Virus record (IMG/VR): IMGVR_UViG_3300044675_000336
Location: 1-28,649 of that record
Direction: 5' to 3' (one strand)
Origin: a virus
DNA length: 28,649 nt
This document shows, in pieces, positions 9,578 through 17,238 of this stretch; position 1 is the stretch's first letter; each line of letters opens with the position of its first letter. Position numbers and translations under genes: made by a program. The notes beneath the pieces are model-generated. The model was given only the letters and a program-made list of their open reading frames with translations. It was not told the DNA's origin and ran no database searches.

Positions 9578-11179
9578 TTACTTGGGCATGTACTTACGGG
9601 GATTGATCTGCTTGCCTTGTTTGGGATTGCCGGTCCGCGCTCTGCGCACGTTGTTCATCATCTCATGCAGTCGCTTAGCGCCTGCTTCGGTAGAGCCGTT
9701 ACCCAGATGCGACACCACATCAGCAGGGATTACAAACTCACCGTCAGCCAAACGCGCAGGTTGCTTGCGGCCAATCATGGCAGGGATGTTGTCGCTCATG
9801 CCATCACCGGGGCCTTTGAGCAGACGAGGATTACCACCCGCCGCGTAGCCGCCCAACGACGAATTTCCAGCTTGCATGATGCCGCCTTGTGCAGCTTCCT
9901 TAGCGCCGGGAGGAGCCAGATTGATCTGCCCCATCGGGGTGGGGCGGCGCATAGCGCCACCAGTCGGCACTTGCAGGTTGGAGCGCTTATTAAGTTTGGC
10001 TTGACGAATCTGCGCGGCAGTCAGAGCGTCTTGATAGCGCGTGTCAGGGTCTTGGTCGTAGTAGATGCCGACATCTGCATCTGCCTTGGGAGCCGTAGCG
10101 CCTTTGCTCGGACGCGCCTCAATCATCTGTTTGTAGAAGTCCAGCGAGTCGGACAGCGTGCCGCCTTTGGCATAGCCGGGAGCATCGCCATCTTCCATTC
10201 GCGTGGTGGGCATTTGATCTTCTGGCCCATCAATCGTCATCACGCCGCCTTCAGCATACTGCGGGTAGCTGGGCGTGTACACATTAGGCGCGGGTGTAGC
10301 TGCTTGAAAATCTTTGGACAGACGGTACTGCGGCCCATACGATTTTCTCTCAGGCATCGACGCGCCTTCTTGGTCCAACATGCCTGTCCTAAGCGCAGTA
10401 AGGTACGCCCCTGCGCCGGTCAAGAATTTGTTTTCTTTGGCAAACTGGGAAAACTTGTCGAATGCAGTAGGCTGAGTAGGTTGAGGCGCAGTGGCAGCAC
10501 TCGCTTCAAGTTGTGCTTGAGCTAGACCGGTAGGATCAGCCATCGTTGCCGCAGGGCTACCTGCTGGTACAGGATTGCCAAAAGTGTCAAAACTCATAGG
10601 AGTTTGAGCGGGAGCGGCCTGAAGAATGCCGGAAGAGGGAGGTTGAACCATTGAGGCAGGGTCAATCCCGGCTCGTGCAAAATCAGCCACAGTAGGCTGC
10701 GCCGCCACCGGAGGCGGAGCACTCGCCGTTACTCCAGTAATGCCACTCGGATTGACTGTCGTTTGGGCAAGGGGTGTCAGCTCGCCAGCAATAGTAGCGG
10801 GACCGGCGCCAGCAATGTTAGTGGGAGCAGCGCCAGCGATGGTGGAGACTTCAGCGCCAGCAGTGGGAAAAGCGTTTAAGGCCACCGAAGGATCTAATCC
10901 AGCAACTTGGATTCCGGGGCTACTTGCAAGATTTTGTATGTTTTGAAGCTGTCCGGGCATCGCCTCCAAGATGCCCGCTTGCGGAGCAAAGCTAGTGGCG
11001 GAAAGCGCTTCAGGAACAGCGGCGATAGCGGTTTCAGCGGCGGTGGCAGTAGCGGCTTGTGCGGCAGTGGCAGCGGCAGCTTCAGCAGCAGCAACTTGAG
11101 CGGCGGTGACAGCGGCGGCTTCAGCGGCGGCGACAGCGGCGGCGGCTTCAGCAGCAGTAAACGCAGCAATGAAAGGCAT
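9578..11179 (-). CDS. Ala-rich virion protein (533 aa) with conserved GEFVIPADVVSHLGNGS tail
   Basis: ATG at 11179 has GGAGC upstream. Residues 5-54 are almost all Ala with spaced Glu, Gln and Thr, predicting a long helix. Residues of about 60-260 are low-complexity Ala/Pro/Thr. The second half carries the hexapeptides YAEGGV and YAKGGT, an AAQGGI and a YAAGGN. The C-terminus contains GPGDGMSDNIPAMI followed by GEFVIPADVVSHLGNGS and ends in a basic RTGNPKQGK stretch. I recognise that C-terminal block from structural proteins of uncultured marine and freshwater podovirus-like phages, but I know no assigned activity. The neighbours suggest an internal virion or tail component. Confidence 0.7.
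   Translation of the reverse strand: MPFIAAFTAAEAAAAVAAAEAAAVTAAQVAAAEAAAATAAQAATATAAETAIAAVPEALSATSFAPQAGILEAMPGQLQNIQNLASSPGIQVAGLDPSVALNAFPTAGAEVSTIAGAAPTNIAGAGPATIAGELTPLAQTTVNPSGITGVTASAPPPVAAQPTVADFARAGIDPASMVQPPSSGILQAAPAQTPMSFDTFGNPVPAGSPAATMADPTGLAQAQLEASAATAPQPTQPTAFDKFSQFAKENKFLTGAGAYLTALRTGMLDQEGASMPERKSYGPQYRLSKDFQAATPAPNVYTPSYPQYAEGGVMTIDGPEDQMPTTRMEDGDAPGYAKGGTLSDSLDFYKQMIEARPSKGATAPKADADVGIYYDQDPDTRYQDALTAAQIRQAKLNKRSNLQVPTGGAMRRPTPMGQINLAPPGAKEAAQGGIMQAGNSSLGGYAAGGNPRLLKGPGDGMSDNIPAMIGRKQPARLADGEFVIPADVVSHLGNGSTEAGAKRLHEMMNNVRRARTGNPKQGKQINPRKYMPK
11018..11167 (-). repeat. Alanine-repeat N-terminal helix
   Basis: On the plus strand this stretch is a degenerate run of gcggcg, ttcagc and gacagc units. 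On the minus strand it encodes about 50 residues of Ala broken by Glu, Gln, Thr and Val (AAEAAA, AAQVAAAEAAA). The periodic polar residues suggest an amphipathic or membrane-active helix at the start of the 533-aa protein. Confidence 0.7.
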
Positions 11180-11180
11180 C

Positions 11181-11531
11181 TTATAGCTCCTTGATCTTGG
11201 GCGACTCTAGGCCCGTACCGCGAAGATTGTGCAGACAGCACAGCACCACGTCGTCCGTCATTGCGGTAAAAGCGTGCGACTTACCAGCGGGAATTTTAAC
11301 GATAGCGGGTGCTTTGAACTCGCCCAAAAGCTCGCCGTCTTGCCAAGCTTCAATTGTTCCACGTGAAACAAGCGTTATGTGGTCATGCTCATGGACATGC
11401 TGAGCAATGATAGTCTTAGCTTTTGCGATTGAGTACGCGCGGACCCAGATGTCGTCCACCTCAGTGAACTCAATATAGTCAAGCGGGACTTCCTTGTAAG
11501 CCGGGTTCGTCCTGATAGCTTCAAGCTCCAT
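11181..11531 (-). CDS. Small single-domain cupin, copy 1
   Basis: This 116-aa protein starts at ATG 11531. The cupin metal motif 1 is HVHEHDH, followed by a strand and a Gly turn (SRGTIEAWQDG). Motif 2 is in PAGKSHAF, and the end holds CCLHNLRG. Size and motif order fit a one-domain beta-barrel cupin that could bind a divalent metal through its His cluster. About half of roughly 54 aligned residues match the second cupin at 16301-16660 (DHITL, FKAP, AGK, DD, CLH). Small cupins of this look occur in aquatic phage genomes, but I know of no assigned substrate. This copy sits among virion genes, so it might be a virion accessory. The fold is well supported; the function is unknown. Confidence 0.75.
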   Translation of the reverse strand: MELEAIRTNPAYKEVPLDYIEFTEVDDIWVRAYSIAKAKTIIAQHVHEHDHITLVSRGTIEAWQDGELLGEFKAPAIVKIPAGKSHAFTAMTDDVVLCCLHNLRGTGLESPKIKEL

Positions 11532-11558
11532 GCGCGTCTCACAAAAAAGAGTTAATTG

Positions 11559-11587
11559 AGTCTAACATGGGGGGTTCTCAGAGGCAA
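11559..11587 (-). promoter_or_regulatory. Weak sigma70-like promoter candidate in the only gap over 50 bases
   Basis: The 56-base gap between the 115-aa gene and cupin copy 1 contains TTGCCT (11587-11582), 17 bases, then TAGACT (11564-11559) on the minus strand. Each hexamer matches the consensus at four of six positions. A T6 tract follows downstream. It could give the last virion genes separate expression, but hits of this quality arise by chance. Confidence 0.2.
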
Positions 11588-11935
11588 TTAGCCAACCTTC
11601 CAGTTGGTGCCATCCGAGTAGACGGGGATAAAGACAGCGCCACCACCTACAACGGTGGCCCCGAAGGTGGGAGTCAAAGCGTTGGTCACAAACGTACGCG
11701 CCCCAGCCCCAGACGTTGCCGCACTGGGTAGAGTGGCAACCGTGTAGTTTGTGGTTGGCGGAATTAAATCAAAAGTACGTAGTTGACCGAGAATGTTGTC
11801 TACCTGATTGAAGTACAGGCGCAGGATGTCGCCAAACTGATCGTGGTAGCGTTTCTCGTACTCAGACGGAGCAACGGGCAGGCGCGGGGCGACAACCCGG
11901 TTGAGTTCAAATTCTGATGTGACGATCTGAGTCAT
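11588..11935 (-). CDS. Small conserved phage structural protein (115 aa)
   Basis: ATG at 11935 shares its A with the stop of the 720-aa gene (TGATG), implying coupled translation with that protein. Residues 20-55 are helical (YEKRYHDQFGDILRLYF, then QVDNILGQLR). This matches a short helical segment often seen in small proteins next to tail genes of uncultured phages. The C-terminal half is Thr/Ala/Gly-rich and beta-like, ending in VYSDGTNWKVG. No catalytic motif is present. A minor virion component partnering the 720-aa protein is the likeliest role, by position only. Confidence 0.6.
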   Translation of the reverse strand: MTQIVTSEFELNRVVAPRLPVAPSEYEKRYHDQFGDILRLYFNQVDNILGQLRTFDLIPPTTNYTVATLPSAATSGAGARTFVTNALTPTFGATVVGGGAVFIPVYSDGTNWKVG

Positions 11936-14097
11936 CAGCGTCTGCCGTCAGGACGGATGTCAATTGCAGGAACGCCCAACTGCCAGTTCACCCCAAGCCC
12001 GTCAGAGCTAACCTTGAACGCCATCTGTCGGCCCCGAATGCGGGTGTAAACAATCTGCGTGAACTGCTGCACCGTGTAATTACGCTGGCCCTGATAGTTC
12101 TGCGTGCTGGTCACTGTTGGCGTAGCTGCCGCACTGTAGTTGGCACCGGGGTTCTGGCGCGGACGCAGAGTAAACGTCACCTGCGGGTTGTTAACGTAGG
12201 AGCCATCAAACGTGATGTCCGGGATCATGCGCCATACGAAGCCGTAATTTTGACCGTCACCGATGTTGAAGTCGGCACACTGAATGTAGGAACTGATCGG
12301 GCTGGGCGGGTTAGTGGCACCATCATCCACGCCATTTTCGTGATAAATCAGATTACCACCATAACCAGCAGCGGACGGGAAGTCGCGCAGGGGCGTATCC
12401 AGCCACGCGGTACGCGACAGATTGCCGTAGCTCCAAATGCGCTCAAGATGGTTGTAGATGACGTAGCGGTCGATCACTGTGGAGTTGGCTGAGCAATAGA
12501 ACCACCAGACCTCGTTGTAACCCTCGTTGGTGCCCGCAAAGAACTGATACTGCTGCTGAAGGTTGATGTCGCCAAAGATGTATTGACGCAAGGGGCAGTA
12601 CAGGGTCTCAACGCGACCCGAGTACATATAGAACTTATCCAGCCCCATCCAGTAAGTGACGTTGGCAGCAGTGGCTGCGGCGTTGGGGCTGGCAATCGAC
12701 AAGTTAGCACCCAGAATCTGGAAGCCCCACACAAACGGCGCTCCAAGATATTGCATGGAATACAGCGCCGCATCCGTCCAAACCAAGATTTCCTGACGGG
12801 CTTGTAAATGCGCAACGATGCTAGAGCCGGTAGAGAGGCGATAACTGCCCGCTTGATTGGTCGCCGCAGGGGTCCAAGTGGCGTAATCTTCTTGATCAGA
12901 CCAGCGGATCAGGAGTGGGTCAAGTGCAGCGGAGCCGTAGTCGTTGCAACCAAACGCAATCACAAAACGCGAGGAGTCCGACACCGTAACGGCGTTGGCG
13001 ATAGACGGGCAACCGGAATCTGTCTGGTAAATGCCTGAACTGGCGGGGGAGAGCAGCCCGGCACGGTCATAGATCAGTGGGTTGGCATTAACCGCCCACA
13101 GGTACAGCGCACCGCCACGGGGGTTGATGATCAGGTCTTGGCCGTAGTTGTTCTGGCTCCACAGCCGCAGTTGTGCTGCCACGCCCGACGTTGCAGATTG
13201 CCCCCAGCCGGTGGCGTTGCCGTATTGGTTAACAACGGAACCAGTAAGATGGGACACGGCGGTGCTACCAACACCGCGAGTGCAGCCGGTGAACGTGGTG
13301 CCGGTCTTACCAGAGTAAGTGATGTATTCACCATCAATACCGATTGCGCCAGACGCGGCAAAGCCTGTGGTTGAAACAACCGTGATGGTTGTAGCACTGT
13401 CGTTGAGTGCGCCATTCAATGTCGTGGTTGCAGAAATTGTGATCGTGCCGCCCCAGCCGCCAGCGCCCCAACCCGTGAGCGTGGTGAAAATTTCTTCACC
13501 AATAGAAAGCTGGTAGTCAAACGTCGCAGCGCCAGTGGTTCCAGAAGACGTGGCCGGAGAGCTGACCGTGATGCTGTAGGTGGTCGCATCAATATAAGTG
13601 ATACGGAACTCTTTGTTCAGCGCCGAAGCAGGGATGCCATTGATCGCGCCGCCCACACTAGAGATCGTGACGAAGTCGCCATTCTTTGCGCCATAGCCCG
13701 CATCGTTAACGATGACGGTGGTTAGACCGTTGGTGGTCGTGAAAGCGTTAGCCGCAACTGTGCTGGTGTAGCGAATCGGCGTAACGTCGTAAAAGTTGCC
13801 GCCGTTGGATTGCTGGATGTAATACTTCAGGTGCGTGCCCAAGCCCATCAGGTTGTAGCCTGCAAGAGTCACCCAGTTCCACAGCGCCCGGCAGGTGCCC
13901 CAAAACGATCCGGTGGTCGGAGCCAAAGATGTGCCGTTGTTAAAGTAGGTGCCGGTGTCACGGTTCCAGCCGCCCAGCTTCTCCGGGTAGCCCGAGCGAA
14001 AACGCACCTTGTCCATCTCAAACCAAGTGCCCTCGTTGGCAAGAGACGTGGATTCTCGGTTTACACCGGGCTTGAGCTGGAGTTTTTGCAGCGGCAT
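11935..14097 (-). CDS. Tail nozzle/tubular-type structural protein (720 aa)
   Basis: ATG at 14097 follows an AAAGGGGCG Shine-Dalgarno-like stretch. The start (MPLQKLQLKPGVNRES, then EMDKVRFRSGYPEKLGGW) and the repeated Trp/Tyr-rich strands resemble the large beta-propeller proteins that close short phage tails (T7 gp12 tail tubular B and P22 gp10 stabiliser classes). Residues 131-190 form a small beta module (GDFVTIS...EFRITYIDATTYSITV). Residues 223-290 form another (TLNGA...TTITV...IDGEYITY...C-x-RG...H), which recurs in the 307-aa protein at 24667-25590. The C-terminal 400 residues keep the propeller-like pattern with no enzyme motif. Nozzle identity is inferred from overall look and gene position. 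Confidence 0.65.
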   Translation of the reverse strand: MPLQKLQLKPGVNRESTSLANEGTWFEMDKVRFRSGYPEKLGGWNRDTGTYFNNGTSLAPTTGSFWGTCRALWNWVTLAGYNLMGLGTHLKYYIQQSNGGNFYDVTPIRYTSTVAANAFTTTNGLTTVIVNDAGYGAKNGDFVTISSVGGAINGIPASALNKEFRITYIDATTYSITVSSPATSSGTTGAATFDYQLSIGEEIFTTLTGWGAGGWGGTITISATTTLNGALNDSATTITVVSTTGFAASGAIGIDGEYITYSGKTGTTFTGCTRGVGSTAVSHLTGSVVNQYGNATGWGQSATSGVAAQLRLWSQNNYGQDLIINPRGGALYLWAVNANPLIYDRAGLLSPASSGIYQTDSGCPSIANAVTVSDSSRFVIAFGCNDYGSAALDPLLIRWSDQEDYATWTPAATNQAGSYRLSTGSSIVAHLQARQEILVWTDAALYSMQYLGAPFVWGFQILGANLSIASPNAAATAANVTYWMGLDKFYMYSGRVETLYCPLRQYIFGDINLQQQYQFFAGTNEGYNEVWWFYCSANSTVIDRYVIYNHLERIWSYGNLSRTAWLDTPLRDFPSAAGYGGNLIYHENGVDDGATNPPSPISSYIQCADFNIGDGQNYGFVWRMIPDITFDGSYVNNPQVTFTLRPRQNPGANYSAAATPTVTSTQNYQGQRNYTVQQFTQIVYTRIRGRQMAFKVSSDGLGVNWQLGVPAIDIRPDGRR
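13228..13431 (-). repeat. Inserted beta domain, copy in the 720-aa protein
   Basis: Residues 223-290 of the nozzle-type protein carry TLNGA, TTITV, ASGAIGIDGEYITY, CTRG and a late His-x2-G-x2-V. The copy at 24973-25197 shows the same elements in the same order. Gly/Trp-rich segments (GWGAGGWGG and GNATGWGQ) border it, as expected for a domain inserted into a loop. Confidence 0.7.
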
Positions 14098-14107
14098 GAG
14101 CGCCCCT

Positions 14108-14710
14108 TTATGCGGTCAAAACCTCTTGCGCGTGTTTAATGTGCGCAATGCGGTCGTCTAACCCAATGGTACCGCCGTTGATCTTCTTTGTCATCCCGGT
14201 GAAGTCTTTAGCATCAGCCTCTTTATTAAGCTGGCGCTTGTTCCAGTACCACCCGGCGGTGAGCGCTGCGTACTTGGGGACCAGCACGTAATCCGGGCTG
14301 TGGATGAAGTCCATGTTTAAAGCATCCCCGGCCAGCGTGTAGTTGTCCTTGCCGGTGAGCTGGATCAGCCCCCGCCCGTGATACAGCCAGCCTTCGCCCG
14401 TTTCCTCCGGTCCGTTGCCCATGCGCCCTGCGTATACTTTATTAGCAATCTTCTCGGGGTTGCGGTGGTAGGGCTTGGCAGACTCCAGCGTCGGGAAGCG
14501 GCTCGGCCAAGTCTTCATCAGGCCCTCTGCGCTGTAGTTCATGTTCTCCTCCAGCTTAGTGAAGTTCATGGACTCGTGGGCGCACTGTCCGATAAACGCA
14601 GCTTGGCGCTCAGGGGTGTTGATCTCATAGCGGTGAAAGACTTCTTCCAGCGGCTCGACCCAGTCAACGCTGATTTTGAGTTTGGCAAGGGTGTTGGCAA
14701 GGCTCATCAT
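14108..14710 (-). CDS. GH19-type endolysin
   Basis: This 200-aa enzyme probably cleaves glycan strands of peptidoglycan at lysis. The glycoside hydrolase 19 (chitinase-like) signature is clear: GQCAHESMNF with candidate acid E46, then EENMNYSAEGL with candidate second acid E55, KVYAGRMGNG, and GRGLIQLTGKDNY (113-125). Residues are numbered from the first of two adjacent ATGs (14710 and 14707). The first overlaps the holin stop as ATGATGA, so coupling to the holin is likely. I see no signal peptide or separate wall-binding domain. Length fits single-domain GH19 endolysins of phages of Gram-negative hosts. The family call is confident; the exact bond cleaved is not shown. Confidence 0.9.
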   Translation of the reverse strand: MMSLANTLAKLKISVDWVEPLEEVFHRYEINTPERQAAFIGQCAHESMNFTKLEENMNYSAEGLMKTWPSRFPTLESAKPYHRNPEKIANKVYAGRMGNGPEETGEGWLYHGRGLIQLTGKDNYTLAGDALNMDFIHSPDYVLVPKYAALTAGWYWNKRQLNKEADAKDFTGMTKKINGGTIGLDDRIAHIKHAQEVLTA

Positions 14711-15204
14711 TTGATTGCAGGTGCTTTAGATAGGAGGTCAGTTTTAGCCTGAGAGCCAGCGCTAGAACCAAAATAATACGCAATGATGCCGGTCCACGCG
14801 GTACCGAGACTACCCAGCATCATCAGAATGGCGGGGTTGTTGGAGTCCACCTTGCCAAGCAGCATCATGATCAGGATGCCAAAGAACCCGAGGGTTACAA
14901 GTCCAGCAAGTACAGGGGGCACGATAGACCGGGTGGTAGCCTGCATCTCACGGGCGCTCTTCCTGTCATCCACCTCCAGTTTGGCAAAGTTCAGGCCCAA
15001 CTCCTGTGCCTGCTTCTGGAGTTCGATCTCCGCAATCTTGACCTGCGCGATCTGGTCGGCGGTCAATTTGTTGTCTTTGATCAGGTCGCTGACCTTGTCC
15101 TCGTCCACCCCGATGGCTTTAGAGATAGCGGAGACAGCCATACCGGCCAGTGGGCCACCGAGCGCCGTAGCGATAGTGGGGGCGATTTGTTTAAGCCATT
15201 CCAT
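14707..15204 (-). CDS. Holin of the three-transmembrane type
   Basis: This 165-aa membrane protein has AAGGAG about 10 bases before its ATG, and that ATG overlaps the upstream stop (TAATG). An N-terminal hydrophobic helix (about 8-31) is followed by a charged helical middle ending in VDDRKSAREMQAT (78-90). Two strong membrane spans follow (about 94-117 and 124-147) with a short hydrophilic tail. This layout, including the D-x-x-SAR block before the paired spans, is typical of the 3TM holin family associated with gene-transfer-agent and phage lysis. It directly precedes and overlaps the endolysin gene, which supports a role in releasing or activating that enzyme. Confidence 0.82.
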   Translation of the reverse strand: MEWLKQIAPTIATALGGPLAGMAVSAISKAIGVDEDKVSDLIKDNKLTADQIAQVKIAEIELQKQAQELGLNFAKLEVDDRKSAREMQATTRSIVPPVLAGLVTLGFFGILIMMLLGKVDSNNPAILMMLGSLGTAWTGIIAYYFGSSAGSQAKTDLLSKAPAIK

Positions 15205-15818
15205 TACTTTTTACTCCTTGAAAGCATAGTTGCCGCAATCTGCAAAAGAACCCGGTATTGATCCACATCCGGCGGCTCTTCCTTCCAGCCCACCGTGATC
15301 TGGCCCACGAACTTACCCTGCTCGGGCGGCACACTGATGCGGCACCCGTAGGTCATGCCCTTCTCCATATACCACAGCCCAATCTCAGACTGGGCGGTCT
15401 TGTAGTGACCGCAGGGAATTTCGCTTGCCATAAGCGCCACAACGTCCCTGTTGTTTGCAGCGTTTGTGGTGAAGAGGCCGACATCTAACCCCTCATGGGT
15501 TTTGTCCCTGCCGTCTTTGGTGTAGGCCCGGTGTAGGACGCGGGTGCCAAACATTGGGTTCACCTTGAAGATAGCTACAACCGTAGCTTCGGTGTTTTTG
15601 AACAGGTGCGCCGCCGCGTCCTCCACCCGGTCCTCCGCAATGCTGGGCAGTTTTTGCTGTTCCTTGTAGGCTCCAATCAGGAACGCTTGGTTTTGCCAGA
15701 CGAAGTAGCCGACGAAGGTGAAGACGGCCATCAGCAAGATGGCGAACAGCTTGAAGGGCGAGTCCACATAACTGAGGACCCTATCCAACACAGTAATCTG
15801 CGTCTTCTCTTCGCTCAC
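15204..15818 (-). CDS. N-terminally anchored membrane protein of the lysis region (204 aa)
   Basis: The start is GTG at 15818, overlapping the upstream stop as GTGA. No ATG fits the junction as well. One membrane span lies at about residues 23-41 with a charged N-terminus, so most of the protein (45-204) should face the periplasm. That part alternates helices and strands (ATVVAIFKVNP, IGLWYMEKGMTYGCRISVP, GQITVGW), vaguely like a GAF or PAS sensor fold. I see no lipobox and no spanin-like coiled coil. Its place between a tail-anchored protein and the holin suggests a lysis-timing or envelope role. Function is unknown. Confidence 0.65.
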   Translation of the reverse strand: MSEEKTQITVLDRVLSYVDSPFKLFAILLMAVFTFVGYFVWQNQAFLIGAYKEQQKLPSIAEDRVEDAAAHLFKNTEATVVAIFKVNPMFGTRVLHRAYTKDGRDKTHEGLDVGLFTTNAANNRDVVALMASEIPCGHYKTAQSEIGLWYMEKGMTYGCRISVPPEQGKFVGQITVGWKEEPPDVDQYRVLLQIAATMLSRSKK

Positions 15819-16279
15819 GACACAGCCTGTTTGACGATAAAGATAATGATGGTGCCAATAATGACAACGCAGATTGCACCGCCAACGATTTGCGCCATCA
15901 GCAGCCGCTGGGCCACCAACTTCTTGCGCTCAGCCGCAGCGATTCTTTCGGCTTTTTCCCGCGCCTGTTTAATCTTCATCCGCTCTTTGAGCATCATCTC
16001 CCACAACTCAGGGTACCCGCCGTAGACCAACTGATGTTTGAGCGCCTCTTCTGCTTCCCGCAGGGCGTTGGCCTGCATCACGATTTCCATCGCCCTGCCG
16101 GTATCAGACTTGCCCGACTTGCCCGCATCGTTGGCGGCTTTTTGAACTACGTCACGCGCATCAAAGAACTTACCAAACTCACCGACGAGTTGGTTGATGT
16201 CCTTGCCTAATTTGATGGCCTTCTGAATGCCCGCTACCGCAGCCTGCGCGGTCGCAAATGCGGTAATGGGATCGATCAT
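15815..16279 (-). CDS. Tail-anchored coiled-coil protein upstream of the holin (154 aa)
   Basis: ATG at 16279 opens MIDPITAFATAQAAVAGIQK, an N-terminal segment I recognise from conserved hypothetical proteins of aquatic phages. Residues 65-125 are helical and highly charged (KERMKIKQAREKAERIAA), consistent with a coiled coil. A single membrane span at about 129-149 ends the protein, leaving only a few residues beyond it. The stop overlaps the next start by 4 bases. Tail-anchored topology in a lysis cassette could suit a holin regulator or an inner-membrane spanin-like part, though the orientation differs from a classical i-spanin. Function is not known. Confidence 0.65.
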   Translation of the reverse strand: MIDPITAFATAQAAVAGIQKAIKLGKDINQLVGEFGKFFDARDVVQKAANDAGKSGKSDTGRAMEIVMQANALREAEEALKHQLVYGGYPELWEMMLKERMKIKQAREKAERIAAAERKKLVAQRLLMAQIVGGAICVVIIGTIIIFIVKQAVS

Positions 16280-16300
16280 GATTAGCCACGGAAATAAAAC

Positions 16301-16660
16301 TTACAACGCCCTAGCCAAACCCGCCGCATGAGCGTTAGATACGCCCGCCGGAATCATGGAAGGGTCAAGGATGTCTTCCTCGCGCTCCCCGGTGCGAAGT
16401 GCATGAAGGCAACTGGCAACCGTGTCGTCTTCAAGGGCTGTCAAAAAATGGCGCTTGCCAGCCATGATATAGATCATATGCGGCGCTTTAAAGACGGTCT
16501 TTTGACCCTCAACATCAACCTCAACGCTACCCTTTGACAGCAGCGTGATGTGGTCGTAGTTATGTTCGTGGCCTTCGTTGCAATCACCCGCCTTGTCAAA
16601 ATGCATCATGCGAACCCAGAGATTCGAGACGCAGGCCATCGTTGTGCGCGGGGCATTCAT
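16301..16660 (-). CDS. Small single-domain cupin, copy 2
   Basis: This 119-aa protein has ATG at 16660, overlapping the oxygenase stop (ATGA). The metal-binding stretch is EGHEHNYDHITLLSKGSVEV, motif 2 is AGKRHFLTAL, and CLHALRTG closes the barrel. An N-terminal NLWVRMMHFDKAG leads into the first strand. It is clearly related to copy 1 at 11181-11531. The type recurs in cyanophage-like and other aquatic phage genomes with no assigned reaction. Coupling to a 2OG-Fe(II) oxygenase-like gene hints at a shared metal-dependent modification step, for example on a virion or host-surface component. That link is an inference from gene order. Confidence 0.78.
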   Translation of the reverse strand: MNAPRTTMACVSNLWVRMMHFDKAGDCNEGHEHNYDHITLLSKGSVEVDVEGQKTVFKAPHMIYIMAGKRHFLTALEDDTVASCLHALRTGEREEDILDPSMIPAGVSNAHAAGLARAL

Positions 16661-17238
16661 TGCTTTACTCCAAACTTAATTTTTCCAGAATTCCAGTCGT
16701 CCGCAGGGGCATGAGCGCCGAACATCCACATGACCCTCGATGTCGCGCCCTCTACTTGCGTAGCAAAATGTTCGTGCTCAGACGCCAGATAGCAATGAAG
16801 CTCACCGACTTCGATGTCTACAGCCTGCCCTGCGATGTGCAAGATACATCCAACATCCGCCGCTCGGGTCATTACGTTGCAACGAAGCGTAGCCATGCCG
16901 CTTGGGCTTGTCGGGTCCATATGAGCATAAACATTGCCACCGGGAAACGTGCAAGACACAACGACCCCATCACGACCATGCCCTTCAATTAGCGGGTAAT
17001 CATCAATTCCACAAAATTTTCGGATCCGAAAAGACAGATCACGCACAAGCTGTGGGTACTCATACCTGTCGGCATACATACGAGATGTGACCCGGTACGG
17101 ATAATTAAGTGACCATCCGGGACTTATGCCCTTATCTAGCCATTTATTTTTGACGCCTTCATCTACCCACGCGTTAAGTGCCTCGCACTCACTCCGCGAA
17201 AAGAAGTTTTTTGTGCGCTCAATCCGAAGGTTGGACAT
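16657..17238 (-). CDS. 2-oxoglutarate/Fe(II) oxygenase-like protein
   Basis: This is a 193-aa protein with ATG at 17238 sharing a base with the upstream stop (TAATG). It shows the facial triad of prolyl-4-hydroxylase-like oxygenases: H106-x-D108 in VYAHMDPT, and a distal His, best H157 in the SEHEHF context. R168 follows as the likely 2-oxoglutarate carboxylate anchor (VEGATSRVMWMFG). A preceding beta strand (DGVVVSCTFPGG) and a following GELHCYLASE turn fit the double-stranded beta-helix. Such enzymes are common in aquatic phages, but targets are mostly unknown. The stop overlaps the cupin start by 4 bases. Substrate candidates include phage proteins or nucleotides; nothing in the sequence decides. 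Confidence 0.75.
   Translation of the reverse strand: MSNLRIERTKNFFSRSECEALNAWVDEGVKNKWLDKGISPGWSLNYPYRVTSRMYADRYEYPQLVRDLSFRIRKFCGIDDYPLIEGHGRDGVVVSCTFPGGNVYAHMDPTSPSGMATLRCNVMTRAADVGCILHIAGQAVDIEVGELHCYLASEHEHFATQVEGATSRVMWMFGAHAPADDWNSGKIKFGVKQ

Noticed and set aside
11541-11565. Rho-independent terminator before cupin copy 1
   Set aside because: The T6 tract is preceded only by a 4-bp GTTA/TAAC stem with an 8-base loop, too weak to call.
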